A DNA stretch of 64,000 nucleotides from Brevibacillus sedimenti (GCF_020923495.1 NZ_CP064048.1:459501-523500); one strand, 5' to 3'; positions 30,700 to 39,753 are shown, counted from the stretch's first letter. Notes: a model not told the origin generated them from the sequence alone. Made by a program: numbers and translations.

Positions 30700-30833
30700 C
30701 AATGGAAAGAATTGTTCCTGCTACTAGCATACCACGATGTCCCTCGCGGCAAAAACGATTCAGACTGGAGCCCGCAAGTAACGTGCAGGAGAGGACAGGT
30801 GCCCCCCTCCCGAAGTTACGCGGGCTTTTTTTC
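30700..30833 (+). ncRNA. Candidate small RNA with C-rich loop and strong terminator
   Basis: On the plus strand AGCCCGC-aa-GTAAC (30769-30782) pairs with GTTAC-GCGGGCT (30815-30826), followed by seven T. This is a strong terminator with no plus-strand gene upstream. Its 32-nt loop contains GGAGAGG and a C-rich run GCCCCCCTCCC. C-rich single-stranded runs are how Firmicute sRNAs such as FsrA and RoxS contact ribosome binding sites. A perfect promoter was not found. The 5' end is a guess. Confidence 0.45.
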
Positions 30834-30906
30834 ATGCGACCAGGGCAGTCCTTAAAAAACGGCAGCCACGCATCGCTGCTGGCTGCCATACCCTGTCATC
30901 CGTCTT

Positions 30907-31086
30907 TTAATTGGTTGTCCGTACCGGTTCACCAGGCTCGCCGCCCGGCTCCGCCGTTTCCGTACCCGGATTGACCTGCCACGTCTGCGCCAGCGGCGAA
31001 AAGGGCACCCCCAGCGGGTCTGCTTCTGCCGCTTCTGCGAGCGTGCCGGTCAGCGGTTCCGTGTATTGGATCTGCTCTCGGGTCAC
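30907..31086 (-). CDS. Small acidic/proline-rich protein, 59 residues (hypothetical)
   Basis: GTG 31086 is preceded by GGAGGAGG. The product begins MTREQIQYTEPLTGTLAEAA, continues LGVPFSPLAQTWQVNPGT and ends in a Glu/Pro/Gly-rich tail (EPGGEPGEPVRTTN). It is soluble and probably unstructured at the C-terminus. It lies 64 bases downstream of the DUF2797 gene on the same strand and may be its operon partner. Family not recognised. Confidence 0.55.
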   Translation of the reverse strand: MTREQIQYTEPLTGTLAEAAEADPLGVPFSPLAQTWQVNPGTETAEPGGEPGEPVRTTN

Positions 31087-31150
31087 GTGCGTTCGCCTCC
31101 TCCGCTCCGATTTCTTTCAGTGTGGAGCGAAGGGGGCTGGTTTATGCACG

Positions 31151-31960
31151 TCAGGCGGTGACGGTCACCTGCACCTGGTAACCGGCGTGTTTTTTCGCCT
31201 GGAAGACGCCGTTTTCAAAAATCAGGTACTGGGCCTTCACGCCGATCAGCTTGCCGCCGAGACTCTCCTGCTTGTCCAGCGTCAGCGATTTGATCTTGTC
31301 CAGCGACTCCAGGATCGGATAGGTGATGTCTATCCATTCGTCTTCCCGGTACTGAAACGGCTTGAACTCCTCAGGGAAGTGGGCGTACACCTCTTCGCGA
31401 AGGGCGAGGAGATCCACTTCCTTGACATCCCCTTTCAGCATTTTTCGCCAGTTGGTCTTGTCGGGCAAAAACTGGCTCAGGTGCACCTCCAGCTCTCCCG
31501 CCATGCGCCGGGTCGGCACCTCCGCGATCGGGATGGCGCGGATGGCTCCCTGGTCCACCCAGCGCTTGAGCTCGTTGTTTTTTCGCGTCAGCCCCACCTT
31601 CACGTCGCTGGATACGGCCAGGTAGACGTAGTGCGGAATCATGCAGTGCGCCTCTCCAAAGCTGGCGTCTCGACAAGTCCCCTGATCATAGTGGCATTCG
31701 TGCGGTTTGACGATGCACAAGTCGTTTTCCGGCAGCTTGGTAAAACAGGGGTAACAGTACCCGTTGTTAAACGTCTTGTTGGTCTTGCGTCCGCAGGCGA
31801 TGCAGTTTTTCTCGCCGAGAAAGGCGATCGTCAGTTCGCGGCCCAGCCATTCATTCAACGGCAGCCGGTCTTCCCCCACCTGCAGATAGTAGTCAACAGG
31901 CTGATCCTTGCCGTGGTACTGGTGGACCAGCCCATGCAGAACACCGCGGAGTTCCACCAT
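31151..31960 (-). CDS. DUF2797-family cysteine-rich protein
   Basis: The 269-residue product contains several Cys pairs consistent with metal binding: NCIACGRKTNKTF, YCYPCFTKLP, ECHYDQGTCRD and EAHCMIPH. A region VYLAVSSDVKVGLTRKNNEL follows that recalls a GIY-YIG-like strand pair, and then a helical C-terminus. ATG 31960 follows GGGGAGGAGAG; the frame continues 5' without support. DUF2797 proteins are widespread in bacteria with no established function, possibly nucleic-acid related. Confidence 0.8.
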   Translation of the reverse strand: MVELRGVLHGLVHQYHGKDQPVDYYLQVGEDRLPLNEWLGRELTIAFLGEKNCIACGRKTNKTFNNGYCYPCFTKLPENDLCIVKPHECHYDQGTCRDASFGEAHCMIPHYVYLAVSSDVKVGLTRKNNELKRWVDQGAIRAIPIAEVPTRRMAGELEVHLSQFLPDKTNWRKMLKGDVKEVDLLALREEVYAHFPEEFKPFQYREDEWIDITYPILESLDKIKSLTLDKQESLGGKLIGVKAQYLIFENGVFQAKKHAGYQVQVTVTA

Positions 31961-32101
31961 TACTCTCTCCTCCCCTATGTACGGTCCCTTCATTCTACCA
32001 CATCCCGCTTTCCCGCAGACCGCTGTTTTCTTTTGGCAGCATGTTTTCCCGGGGCCCGGTGAAGCTAGAAAAAGACCATTCATGCAAAGGAGGCGGTAGT
32101 C

Positions 32102-32803
32102 TTGCGCCGCAGGATGCTGTTTGCCTGTCTGCTCCTCTGCCTCTTCGGATGGACGTCCCGCACCGCCGCGTCTGGTCTGCCTGTCCCCGCCTACGAGCCC
32201 ATCCATCGCATCGACACCCAGAAAAAAGTGGTGGCGCTCACCTTTGACGACGGACCGGATGCCGTCTACACGCCGAAGATCCTGGAAGTGCTGCACCGCA
32301 ACAACGTGTTAGCCACCTTTTTCGTGCTCGGTTCCAAAGCGGAGCAATATCCCAAGATCATGCAGTGGATCCAGAAAGCCGGGCACGAGATCGGCAATCA
32401 CGGGTACCACCATTACGACCTGAACAAGCTGACCGAACAGGAGATTTACGACGAGATCAAGCGCGCCGAGCAGTCGATCCTGCGCACGACCGGCGTGCTG
32501 GCCCAGTACTACCGGCCGCCCGGCGGCGTCATGACCCACGACGTGTTGAACGCCGTCCAGTCATGCGGGTACGACATCATCCACTGGTCGGTCGATCCGC
32601 GCGACTGGTCGTTGGCCCGCACCGCCTCGGTGATTGCCAAAAGCGTTAAAAGCAGCGTCTCGGCCGGAGACATCATTTTGTTTCACGACGGCGGGCTGAA
32701 CCAGCGGCAGACCGTAGCGGCACTGCAAGAGCTGATTACCGATCTCCGCTCCCAGGGCTACCGGTTTGTCACTGTGAGCCAGCTTCTTGATGCGGCACAA
32801 TAG
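32102..32803 (+). CDS. Exported polysaccharide deacetylase (NodB domain, PdaB-like)
   Basis: The 233-residue product has a signal peptide (LFACLLLCLFGWTSRTAASG). A NodB domain of normal size follows, with metal and catalytic motifs ALTFDDGPD, GNHGYHHYDL, YYRPPGG and IILFHDGG. Start codon is TTG 32102, set by AAAGGAGG 8 bases upstream. PdaB-type enzymes deacetylate peptidoglycan or related glycans and in Bacillus act on the spore cortex, so it should work outside the membrane. Its substrate is inferred, not proven. Confidence 0.88.
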   Translation: MRRRMLFACLLLCLFGWTSRTAASGLPVPAYEPIHRIDTQKKVVALTFDDGPDAVYTPKILEVLHRNNVLATFFVLGSKAEQYPKIMQWIQKAGHEIGNHGYHHYDLNKLTEQEIYDEIKRAEQSILRTTGVLAQYYRPPGGVMTHDVLNAVQSCGYDIIHWSVDPRDWSLARTASVIAKSVKSSVSAGDIILFHDGGLNQRQTVAALQELITDLRSQGYRFVTVSQLLDAAQ

Positions 32804-32951
32804 GTGCTTGTTTTGCGCCAACCAAACCGCAGGAGGTATATTTTTCCACATTTTTCATTTGGTTTCAATGAAATACGCAATCATTGGAAACCGATTCGAA
32901 AGTAATCCGCCAAGCATTGCGCACAAAAAAGGCTGGCTCAAAAGGGGCTGT

Positions 32952-33024
32952 CCCGATAAAAATGAAAAACCCAGGAATGTTGATTTTCCAGCATTCCTGG
33001 GTTTTGTCTTTGTTAGTTATCGGG
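32952..33024. terminator. Nested palindrome/terminator between convergent genes
   Basis: A 13-bp perfect stem AAACCCAGGAATG / CATTCCTGGGTTT (32967-32979 and 32992-33004) is nested within CCCGATAA (32952-32959) and TTATCGGG (33017-33024). It lies between the deacetylase gene and the ABC ATPase gene and can terminate both. GGGGCTGTCCC just left of it resembles ends of some IS elements, so it could be a MITE-like relic. Confidence 0.7.
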
Positions 33025-33045
33025 TTGAAAATCATGTTTGCACGC

Positions 33046-33774
33046 TTACGCCGACGTCCTGCCCAAAAAGGCGCGCAGCCGGTCGTTTCGCGGACTGGAA
33101 AAAATCTGTTCGGGCGTTCCTTCTTCGACAATGACGCCTTGATCCATGAAAATCACCCGGTCGCTCACCTCGCGGGCAAAGCCCATCTCGTGGGTGACGA
33201 CGATCATGGTCATGCCTTCCCTGGCCAGGTCTTTCATCACACCCAGCACTTCGCCGACCAGCTCCGGATCAAGTGCGGAGGTGGGCTCGTCAAACAGCAT
33301 CACTTTGGGGTTCATGGCCAGTGCACGGGCAATCGCCACCCGCTGCATCTGTCCGCCTGAGAGGCGGTCCGGGTAGACGTCCGCCTTGTCTTCCAGCCCC
33401 ACCTTTTTCAACAGGGCCAGTCCATGCTGCCGCGCTTCCTCCAGCGGCATCTTCTTCACCTTGATGGGAGCGAGGATGACGTTTTCCAGCACGGTCTTGT
33501 GCGGGAACAGATTGAACCGCTGGAACACCATGCCGACTTCTTCCCGCACCTTGTTGATGTCCACCTTGGGATCGCTCAGGTCGCGACCGGCGATGACGAT
33601 CCGTCCGCCCGACATCTCCTCCAACTGGTTGAGACAGCGCAAAAACGTGCTTTTCCCCGAGCCGGACGGCCCGATCACGCACACTACTTCCCGTTCCGCC
33701 ACCTGGGTGGTGATGCCTTTCAGCACTTCCAGCTTTCCGTAATTTTTTCGCAGGTCTGTCACTTGGATGATCAC
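33046..33774 (-). CDS. Polar amino acid ABC transporter ATP-binding protein (GlnQ-like)
   Basis: The 242-residue product has Walker [10 protein letters not shown], the signature [15 protein letters not shown] and Walker [15 protein letters not shown], in the pattern of amino-acid importers (GlnQ/ArtM type). It powers uptake at the inner face of the membrane. Unusually, no permease or binding-protein gene is adjacent: the upstream neighbours are small membrane proteins and the downstream one is convergent. It must work with components encoded elsewhere, or be left over from a rearrangement. Confidence 0.92.
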   Translation of the reverse strand: MIIQVTDLRKNYGKLEVLKGITTQVAEREVVCVIGPSGSGKSTFLRCLNQLEEMSGGRIVIAGRDLSDPKVDINKVREEVGMVFQRFNLFPHKTVLENVILAPIKVKKMPLEEARQHGLALLKKVGLEDKADVYPDRLSGGQMQRVAIARALAMNPKVMLFDEPTSALDPELVGEVLGVMKDLAREGMTMIVVTHEMGFAREVSDRVIFMDQGVIVEEGTPEQIFSSPRNDRLRAFLGRTSA

Positions 33775-33902
33775 GACTTGTACCCCCTGGTTCCGTCTGT
33801 CTGTATTCCTGTCTCCCTATTGTAGCCTAATGTTTCGAAAATTTCAGCAGTTTAACATATTTTATCAGCGGGTACTCCACCTTCGTGCATCAGATGACAG
33901 GA

Positions 33903-34106
33903 TTAGTGCAGTTGGCTATAATCATGAATTTTATTTTGCTGTTCATGTAAAAACGTCTCTTTGTATACCATATTAGACGGGCTTGAGTTTTTCATTGCTG
34001 TATCCAAATCCTTCACGTTCGCTTTTCTTTTTGTTACGCGGTCATACACTACCCCAAAAACCAAAAGACCCCCAACAATGATGGACAGGAAGATCCACGT
34101 CGACAT
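33903..34106 (-). CDS. Small membrane-anchored protein, 67 residues
   Basis: ATG 34106 has a very strong AAGGAGGG upstream. The product has one N-terminal helix (MSTWIFLSIIVGGLLVFGVV) and a polar Lys/Asp-rich tail ending QNKIHDYSQLH, probably in the cytoplasm. No stop codon separates it from the frame upstream (34107-34361), so a longer fused product is formally possible. Family not recognised. Confidence 0.6.
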   Translation of the reverse strand: MSTWIFLSIIVGGLLVFGVVYDRVTKRKANVKDLDTAMKNSSPSNMVYKETFLHEQQNKIHDYSQLH

Positions 34107-34361
34107 GATAATTCCCTCCTTATACTTGGGTTCGCGAAGGCAAAGGGAGCCAACTGCAGCGGGATGCGTCAGCGGTTGTTTCCACTTATACCATACGAGG
34201 TTCATTAGAAAAACGACAACCAACTGGATTAAAAAAACTAGTTCATCATTTTTACCATCATAGAAAAACCTAAAAAACAATAGGCTTGAAAGTGCAAAGG
34301 TAGCAAGAAAGATTAAAGCAATCCTGATAATAGTAAAAATATCCCTGACCAAGTTTTTCAT
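34107..34361 (-). CDS. Two-helix membrane segment in frame with the downstream small gene
   Basis: From ATG 34361 the frame encodes two hydrophobic helices (IALIFLATFALSSLLFFRFF and LVFLIQLVVVFLMNLVW), then a non-descript linker that runs without stop into the 67-residue gene. No good RBS precedes 34361. It may be a small gene that has lost its stop codon, or the true N-terminus of a 152-residue protein. The strong RBS at 34106 favours two products. Confidence 0.4.
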
Positions 34362-34642
34362 GAATCCAGTTCACACCTTGTGTTACCGTTTTTTTATGTC
34401 AGCGAGTGCCTGCCATTCAATCGTTCTTTTTTTTAAAGTCTAGCTCTTTAACAAACTTCATGAATTTTATGCCCTTCCTTCCTGAGCCTTTCGACGTATT
34501 CATTGATATCTCCTTCCCCTCCAGGACAGCCCCCCAAACGTAAACATCCCGCACCACGTGGATTGTGGATACGGGATGCCGGGGCACGCCATGCATCTCG
34601 CCGGCCGGACTGGCCGTGAACGCGGGTATGTGTGCCGTCGCC
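34362..34642. other. Intergenic stretch with short frames only
   Basis: A GGAGGGGAAGGAG purine run at 34503-34520 (minus) precedes an ATG at 34503 with a 28-codon basic frame. In another frame the same DNA gives INEYVERLRKEGHKIHEVC before a stop, which reads more naturally. One of the two may be a gene scrap. Nothing firmer is visible. Confidence 0.3.
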
Positions 34643-34780
34643 CTATCGGACTGTCGCCTGCGGAGCGGCGGGAGCGGGCGCCGGATTGCTGTCATCTGTA
34701 AAGAAGGGAGCGACGACCAGACTCAGCAGAAAAAACAGAATCCAGATAATCCCGCGTTTAAATACGGATGGCGTAAGCAT
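34643..34780 (-). CDS. Small membrane or exported peptide, 45 residues
   Basis: ATG 34780 follows GAAAGGGG. The product has a basic start (MLTPSVFKRG), one hydrophobic segment (IIWILFFLLSLVVAPFF) and a Pro/Ala-rich tail (NPAPAPAAPQATVR). This is a common type of small bacillar membrane peptide. It is positioned alone between the MFS terminator and AT-rich DNA. Confidence 0.55.
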   Translation of the reverse strand: MLTPSVFKRGIIWILFFLLSLVVAPFFTDDSNPAPAPAAPQATVR

Positions 34781-34899
34781 CGGGTCGACCCCTTTCGACA
34801 AAAAATGGGACTATCCTTACGTTTCCCCTGCTGTTCTCAGTTTATGCCGGGAGCGCCGCTTATTCTTTGGGTCTGCGCCCAATTTGAAGGACGTTCAGC

Positions 34900-34923
34900 A
34901 AAAACAGCCCGTTAGTCGGGCTG
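34900..34923 (-). terminator. MFS gene terminator
   Basis: CAGCCCG and CGGGCTG pair across a short loop and are followed by TTTTTGC on the minus strand, about 40 bases past the stop at 34963. Confidence 0.8.
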
Positions 34924-34962
34924 CATGACAGACGATATTGTGACGGCAGAGGGATGCTGCGC

Positions 34963-36141
34963 CTAGCTTTCCTGGGTATGAAGGCACATCTTTTCTGACT
35001 GGGTCCGCTTCAGCAGGCAGGCGACGGCGAAAGCGAGAAGCTGCCCGCCCATCAGCCAGAAGATGGTCCACGGCTCCCACACCTGCATCATGAGACCGTT
35101 CAGATTGGGCGCAAGAATGCTGGCCACGCCGAAGTTCACGCCGGCAATGATGCCCGCCGTCGGCACCATGGACGCCGGCAGGATGTCAGCCGCAAAGGCC
35201 AGGCCCAGCGAGTAAAACGACCCGACCGCCGCACCCGCCAGGGCCAACAGCAGCATCATCGCCCAGACGCTGTCGCCGCTCAAAGGGAACAGCAAAAACG
35301 CAGCTGCCCCCACCAATGCGCAGACACCCATCACCAGTCTGCGCCCAATCCGGTCGCTCAACGCCCCCAGCGGCATTTGCAGGATGATGCTGCCCACGAC
35401 AAACGACGGCAGGATCAGCGACACCCACTCCACTGAGATGCCTGTTCGCAGCGCGTAGACGGGAAAGCTGCCGTTGAGCGACGTCTCCATGAATCCGTAC
35501 AAAAACGACGGAATCAGCGCCAGCCACCCCAGCCGGAAGACGGCAGCGTAGCGGTTTTCCCGCCTTCCATCCGCAGCCGGCGGTACCGGATCGGGATACG
35601 CATTGCGGATACGGGCCAGCAGGCAAAACGCCAGCACGTACAGGACAGTGACCGCCGCAAACGGTGCCCAGATCCCGAACGGCAGCAGATTGATTCCCAG
35701 CGGTCCGATGCTAAAACCGATCCCGTATGCCAATCCGTACAGCGACAAATCCCGTCCCCGCCGCTCTGGCGGCGCAATTTTCGTCACCCACATCTGGCTG
35801 GCGTAGTGCAGCGAAGTATCGCCCACGCCCATCAGCAGGCGCAGGGCAAACCAGACAGCCAGATGGGTAAAGAACGGGAGCAGCACGGTGGAGGCGGTGA
35901 CCAGCACCAATCCCCACAAAATGGTGGAACGGTAGCCGATCCGTCTGAGCGGGATCTCCAACCACGGTGAAGCCACTACCATCCCGATGTACAAGGCGGC
36001 CGCGTTCAGGCCGTTGGCCAAAGACGACACCCCCTGCTGTTCCAGCAGCACGGCCAAAAGCGGGATGGTCAGACCCTGGCTGACGCCGCCGATCACCACC
36101 ACCAGGATCAGTACCCAAAAGGTATAACGCGATGACGACAT
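34963..36141 (-). CDS. Major facilitator superfamily transporter
   Basis: The 392-residue product has twelve predicted helices in two halves. The MFS motif-A-like loop is present (PLGALSDRIGRRLVMGV between helices 8 and 9), and the first-half equivalent is PLRRIGYRSTILWG. It is close in pattern to drug-efflux permeases of the YfkF/Bcr type. Its substrate is unknown. The first residues MSSSRYTFWVLILVVVIGGV place helix 1 directly after the start. Confidence 0.88.
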   Translation of the reverse strand: MSSSRYTFWVLILVVVIGGVSQGLTIPLLAVLLEQQGVSSLANGLNAAALYIGMVVASPWLEIPLRRIGYRSTILWGLVLVTASTVLLPFFTHLAVWFALRLLMGVGDTSLHYASQMWVTKIAPPERRGRDLSLYGLAYGIGFSIGPLGINLLPFGIWAPFAAVTVLYVLAFCLLARIRNAYPDPVPPAADGRRENRYAAVFRLGWLALIPSFLYGFMETSLNGSFPVYALRTGISVEWVSLILPSFVVGSIILQMPLGALSDRIGRRLVMGVCALVGAAAFLLFPLSGDSVWAMMLLLALAGAAVGSFYSLGLAFAADILPASMVPTAGIIAGVNFGVASILAPNLNGLMMQVWEPWTIFWLMGGQLLAFAVACLLKRTQSEKMCLHTQES

Positions 36142-36462
36142 AATTTCCGGTAACTCCTCTCAAACTCTTCCTTATTCATATGTGCAGCCTTCCCGCCACG
36201 TCAGCGGCACTCCCTGGCTGCGCCGCAGAGAGAAAACCTGCTGCAACAGGTACCTGTTTGGATGCAGCCCCTCCTGCGCTGGCTGGACAGCCGACTCTGT
36301 ATCACGGTCAAAGCTGGCAGTGTCCCGCATCAGGCAGGCACGCCGCTTGACCTATTGCTTGTTCGCAACAAAGAAAGGGATGCGCTGCACGCAATCCCTT
36401 TTTCGCTAGTCATGTTACGATCGTAAGTTATCCAAATTTTCTTGTCAATCCAACATATTCTC
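36142..36462. other. Intergenic region with a terminator, no firm gene
   Basis: AAGGGAT and ATCCCTT (about 36376-36404) form a hairpin that ends in TTTTT on the plus strand and TTTCTTT on the minus strand, a likely terminator for the GNAT gene. A 54-codon plus frame from ATG 36262 runs through this hairpin and is not accepted as a gene. Confidence 0.45.
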
Positions 36463-37041
36463 TCAAATCCCGCTCCTGCTCATCCCCGCGGATCTCCGGC
36501 CTCGCCACTCGGCAGCGAGCATGCTGTAGACGGCGTGGTCGACGAAATGGTCGTACAAGAATTCGTTGCTGCGCAGCACGCCTTCCAGCTGAAAGCCAAG
36601 CCGCTCCGGTATGGCCCGGCTTTTTACATTGCCCGTCGCCGCCTGGATGGCGACGCGCTCCAGATTCCACTCGCCAAACACGAGATGGTCCAGGTAAGCG
36701 GCCACTGCCTGAGTCATCAGCCCTTTTCCCTGAAACTGCTCCCCCAGCCAATACCCAATGGACGTCTTCCGATTGTTCCAGTCGATGCTGTGGACGCCCA
36801 GCGTCCCGGCCAACCTGCCCTTGTACCAGATGCCGTAATGGGTGCCCTGGCGGCGCTTGTGCTGGTCAATCGTTAAGGCGATGAACTGGGCTGTGTCCTT
36901 TACCTCGCGCACGATGTCAAGCCACGGCAGCCACTGGCGCAAATAGGCCCGGTTGACATCCGTCAGCCAGAACAACTCCTCCGCGTCGGCCGGTTCCAGC
37001 TGCTTCAGGCAGGCCTCCATCGTCATGGGAATCACTCTCAT
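36463..37041 (-). CDS. GNAT-family N-acetyltransferase (RimJ/RimL type)
   Basis: The 192-residue product has the GNAT fold with the acetyl-CoA loop GYWLGEQFQGKGLMTQAV (motif A, Q/RxxGxG/A) and the C-terminal NVKSRAIPERLGFQLEGVLR typical of RimJ/RimL ribosomal-protein or small-molecule acetyltransferases. GGAGGAGAG precedes the ATG. The acceptor is unknown. It lies upstream of no co-directional partner apart from its terminator region. Confidence 0.88.
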   Translation of the reverse strand: MRVIPMTMEACLKQLEPADAEELFWLTDVNRAYLRQWLPWLDIVREVKDTAQFIALTIDQHKRRQGTHYGIWYKGRLAGTLGVHSIDWNNRKTSIGYWLGEQFQGKGLMTQAVAAYLDHLVFGEWNLERVAIQAATGNVKSRAIPERLGFQLEGVLRSNEFLYDHFVDHAVYSMLAAEWRGRRSAGMSRSGI

Positions 37042-37094
37042 GTCTCTCCTCCTCCAGGAAACGCAAACAGCGCCCGGGGGCGCTTTATCGGTGG

Positions 37095-37138
37095 GAAAAA
37101 GGACCTCCGGACGAGACGCCCTTCCCTGGGCCGTCCGG
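37095..37138 (-). terminator. Likely mtnKA terminator
   Basis: CCGGACG and CGTCCGG pair across a purine-rich loop and are followed by AGGTCCTTTTT on the minus strand, shortly after the mtnA stop. A wider perfect repeat CGCAAACAGC (37062-37071) / GCTGTTTGCG (37140-37149) encloses it. Confidence 0.55.
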
Positions 37139-37149
37139 GGCTGTTTGCG

Positions 37150-38193
37150 TCAGCGTTTGCAGTTGCGGATTTCGTCCGGTTTGTAGATGCCGTTTTCGGT
37201 GACAATGGCCGTGATGTAGCGGGCCGGAGTGACGTCAAACGCAGGATTGTACACCTTGATGCCGTCCGGCGCCACCTGTTTGCCCAGTCCATGTGTAATC
37301 TCCTCCGCCGGCCGCTCCTCGATCGGAATGTCTGCGCCCGTCGGCGTGTCGAGATCGATAGAAGACAGCGGGGCCGCCACGTAAAACGGTATGCCGTGCG
37401 CGTGTGCCAGAACGGCAACACCGTAGGTCCCGATCTTGTTGGCGACGTCACCGCTGGCAGCCACGCGGTCCGTGCCGACGATGACTGCCTGCACCTTGCC
37501 CTGGGCCATCACCATCGCCGCCATGTTGTCACAAATCAGCGTGACGTCGATGCCCGCCTGCTGCAGCTCGTAGGCGGTGAGGCGCGCCCCCTGCAGCACA
37601 GGCCGAGTCTCGTCAGCGTACACTTTCAGGTTCCAGCCGCGCTCCTTGGCGAGGTAGAGCGGGGCCGTCGCCGTGCCGTAGGCTGCTGTCGCGAGCGCCC
37701 CCGGATTGCAGTGCGTCAGGATGCCCATGCCGTCTTTCAGCAGGGTGAGCAGATGCTCTCCGATCCGGCGGCACACTTCCGCGTCTTCCCGCTGGATGGA
37801 CAGGGCTTCATTCAGGACTGCTGCCTTCAGCTCTGCCACCGGTTTGCCGGACTCGCGCTGCACGCGTGCTTTGATCCTGTCCAGGGCCCAGAACAGGTTG
37901 ACTGCCGTCGGGCGAGAGGTGCCGAGGTAGTCAGCCTGTTCGCTCAGGTGTTGCCAAAACGTATCGAAATCGTTGGCGTCGCTGTTGCGGATGCCGAGGT
38001 ACAAACCGTAGGCGGCCGCCATGCCGATGGCCGGTGCCCCGCGTACCTGCAGATGGCGGATGGCCGCCCACACTTCTTGTGCAGTCGTCAGTGTCAGGTA
38101 TGTCGTTTCAACGGGCAGCCGGGTCTGGTCCAGCAGGACGAGCGCGTCATCCTGCCACTTGACCGGCGCAAATGGCGTGCTGGTCGTTGTCAT
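37150..38193 (-). CDS. mtnA: S-methyl-5-thioribose-1-phosphate isomerase
   Basis: MtnA converts 5-methylthioribose-1-phosphate to the ribulose isomer in methionine salvage. The 347-residue product has the catalytic cysteine in [18 protein letters not shown] and the aspartate in [20 protein letters not shown]. Length is standard. Its ATG overlaps the mtnK stop by four bases, so it is the second gene of an S-box-controlled mtnKA unit. The homologous eIF2B-like family is excluded by these active-site residues. Confidence 0.96.
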   Translation of the reverse strand: MTTTSTPFAPVKWQDDALVLLDQTRLPVETTYLTLTTAQEVWAAIRHLQVRGAPAIGMAAAYGLYLGIRNSDANDFDTFWQHLSEQADYLGTSRPTAVNLFWALDRIKARVQRESGKPVAELKAAVLNEALSIQREDAEVCRRIGEHLLTLLKDGMGILTHCNPGALATAAYGTATAPLYLAKERGWNLKVYADETRPVLQGARLTAYELQQAGIDVTLICDNMAAMVMAQGKVQAVIVGTDRVAASGDVANKIGTYGVAVLAHAHGIPFYVAAPLSSIDLDTPTGADIPIEERPAEEITHGLGKQVAPDGIKVYNPAFDVTPARYITAIVTENGIYKPDEIRNCKR

Positions 38194-39416
38194 ACTACAG
38201 CCTCCTGGTAGTATCGTGCGGTAACCGTCCGAACGATATCTGTGATGTCTGTCGATACTTCCACCTTGTTCCGCTCCAGAATCAGCGCCTGGCCAATCGC
38301 CAGCGCCAGCCGTTCTGCTTCCGCGCGGGTCTGGTCATCGGCGATGCTGTTCAGGTCGGCGACGCCCGCCAGTCCGATGACGCGGCGCAGGATTTTACAG
38401 CCGGCAAAGCCTGCTGCGTCGCGGATCAGCCGCTGCACGTAGCCCTGCCAGAAGCCTTCGGTGTGGGCGCTCCGCTCTTTCGCCTGTTTGTGCCAGAGCT
38501 GGACGAACTGGGAGACAAACTCGTTCCAAACGTCTTCCACCGTTGCCAACAGATATTCTCGATAATCCCCCCGCTTTCCTGCGTCCGGCTGCAGACCGTG
38601 CTGGCCCGCGTAGTTCAGCAGCAGGTTGGCGATCACCGCGCCAATGTCGAAGCCGATCGGGCCGTAGTAGGCAAATTCAGGGTCGATTACCTTGACCGAC
38701 GTCGGCGATACAAAGATGCTGCCGGTATGCAGGTCGCCGTGTATCAGCGCCTCCGCCCGGGTGAGAAAATCGTACTTGAGCTGCGCAATTTCCAGCTTCA
38801 GCTGCTTGTTGTTCCAGATCGCCTCCACCTCCCGCTTGATCAGCGGGTTGAAATTGTTGGTCGGCGCGTCTTCGTAAGGATCGGTAAAGACGAGGTCTTC
38901 CGTGATTTTGCACAATTCCGGATTTATGAATCTTCCGACAAGCGCTTTTTTGTCGTAGGGATGCGCCCCCAAGTCGGACGTGTAAAACAGCGTATGGGCG
39001 AGAAAGCGGCCGATCTGTTTGGCGAACAGCGGGTAGCGGTTGCCCTCGATCAAGCCTTTTCGCATAATCACGTGGTCGCTGACGTCTTCCATCACGGTCA
39101 GGGCCAGCTCCTCGTCGTAGTGATACACCTTCGGCACGAGATCCGGCACGTATTTGTGCTGGATGCGCAACGCCTCGCTTTCGATTCGGGCGCGGTCCAG
39201 CGTGAGCGGCCAGGATTCACCCACTACGCGGGCGTAGGGCAGTGCCTGCTTGACGACGACGCTTTTGCCCGTCGCTTCCTCCCTGATGTGGAATACCAGG
39301 TTGAGATTGCCGTCACCAATCTCCCGGCTGGTCAGTTCCGCTTCCGGCGCAAACAGGTCCGGCAGTTGTTTTACGTACTGCACTGCTTCTTGTTCGCTCA
39401 ATGCGCGATACGCCAT
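38190..39416 (-). CDS. mtnK: 5-methylthioribose kinase
   Basis: MtnK phosphorylates methylthioribose using ATP, the first committed step of this salvage branch. The 408-residue product has the kinase-like catalytic motif [13 protein letters not shown] and the metal motif [15 protein letters not shown], plus the N-terminal nucleotide loop ([11 protein letters not shown]). ATG 39416 is set by GGAGAGGGG; the open frame continues 5' through the leader terminator but is not translated. An S-box leader and promoter lie upstream. Confidence 0.96.
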   Translation of the reverse strand: MAYRALSEQEAVQYVKQLPDLFAPEAELTSREIGDGNLNLVFHIREEATGKSVVVKQALPYARVVGESWPLTLDRARIESEALRIQHKYVPDLVPKVYHYDEELALTVMEDVSDHVIMRKGLIEGNRYPLFAKQIGRFLAHTLFYTSDLGAHPYDKKALVGRFINPELCKITEDLVFTDPYEDAPTNNFNPLIKREVEAIWNNKQLKLEIAQLKYDFLTRAEALIHGDLHTGSIFVSPTSVKVIDPEFAYYGPIGFDIGAVIANLLLNYAGQHGLQPDAGKRGDYREYLLATVEDVWNEFVSQFVQLWHKQAKERSAHTEGFWQGYVQRLIRDAAGFAGCKILRRVIGLAGVADLNSIADDQTRAEAERLALAIGQALILERNKVEVSTDITDIVRTVTARYYQEAVV

Positions 39417-39553
39417 GGTCCAATCCCCTCTCCTTTGACAGATTCTCTTGTCTTCACATTCACTTGTCTTTGCACTTTCGCTTTGTCTATGTTGGCGGCC
39501 GCCGGGCGGCGTGTGTGCTGCTGCCGCCTCCAGCCGGAGCATTCCGCACATAC

Positions 39554-39584
39554 AAAAAACCTCTTTTCCCGAAGAAAAGAGGTC
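39554..39584 (-). terminator. S-box terminator upstream of mtnK
   Basis: CCTCTTTTC and GAAAAGAGG form a perfect stem on a 5-base loop, followed by TTTTTT. It lies 31 bases past the riboswitch and about 140 bases before mtnK, as expected for SAM-dependent premature termination. Confidence 0.93.
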
Positions 39585-39614
39585 TGTTCATACGCGTCTG
39601 CGTGTCGTCTCCCC

Positions 39615-39753
39615 CTTATCTTCCAGAATACTTTTGTTTCTGCAGGAATTAGCACCGTGCATGCGCTGCACGTCTGTCGCCAGAATCGCTCGAACAGCGT
39701 CATGTCGGTTGCCGGGTTTCATCGGGCCAGTCCCTCCACCTTCTCTGGATAAG
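39615..39753 (-). promoter_or_regulatory. SAM-I (S-box) riboswitch controlling mtnKA
   Basis: The minus strand shows the S-box landmarks in order. The P1 strand is CTTATCCAGAGAAGGTGGAG, then come GGACTGGCCCGATGAAACCC, GGCAACCG, GGTGCTAATTCCTGCAGAAA and the closing P1 strand GGAAGATAAG. When S-adenosylmethionine binds, the terminator downstream forms and mtnKA is off. Confidence 0.95.

Noticed and set aside
36262-36426. 54-codon plus frame MQPLLRWLDSRL...
   Set aside because: It reads fairly naturally but runs through a terminator hairpin and lacks an RBS.
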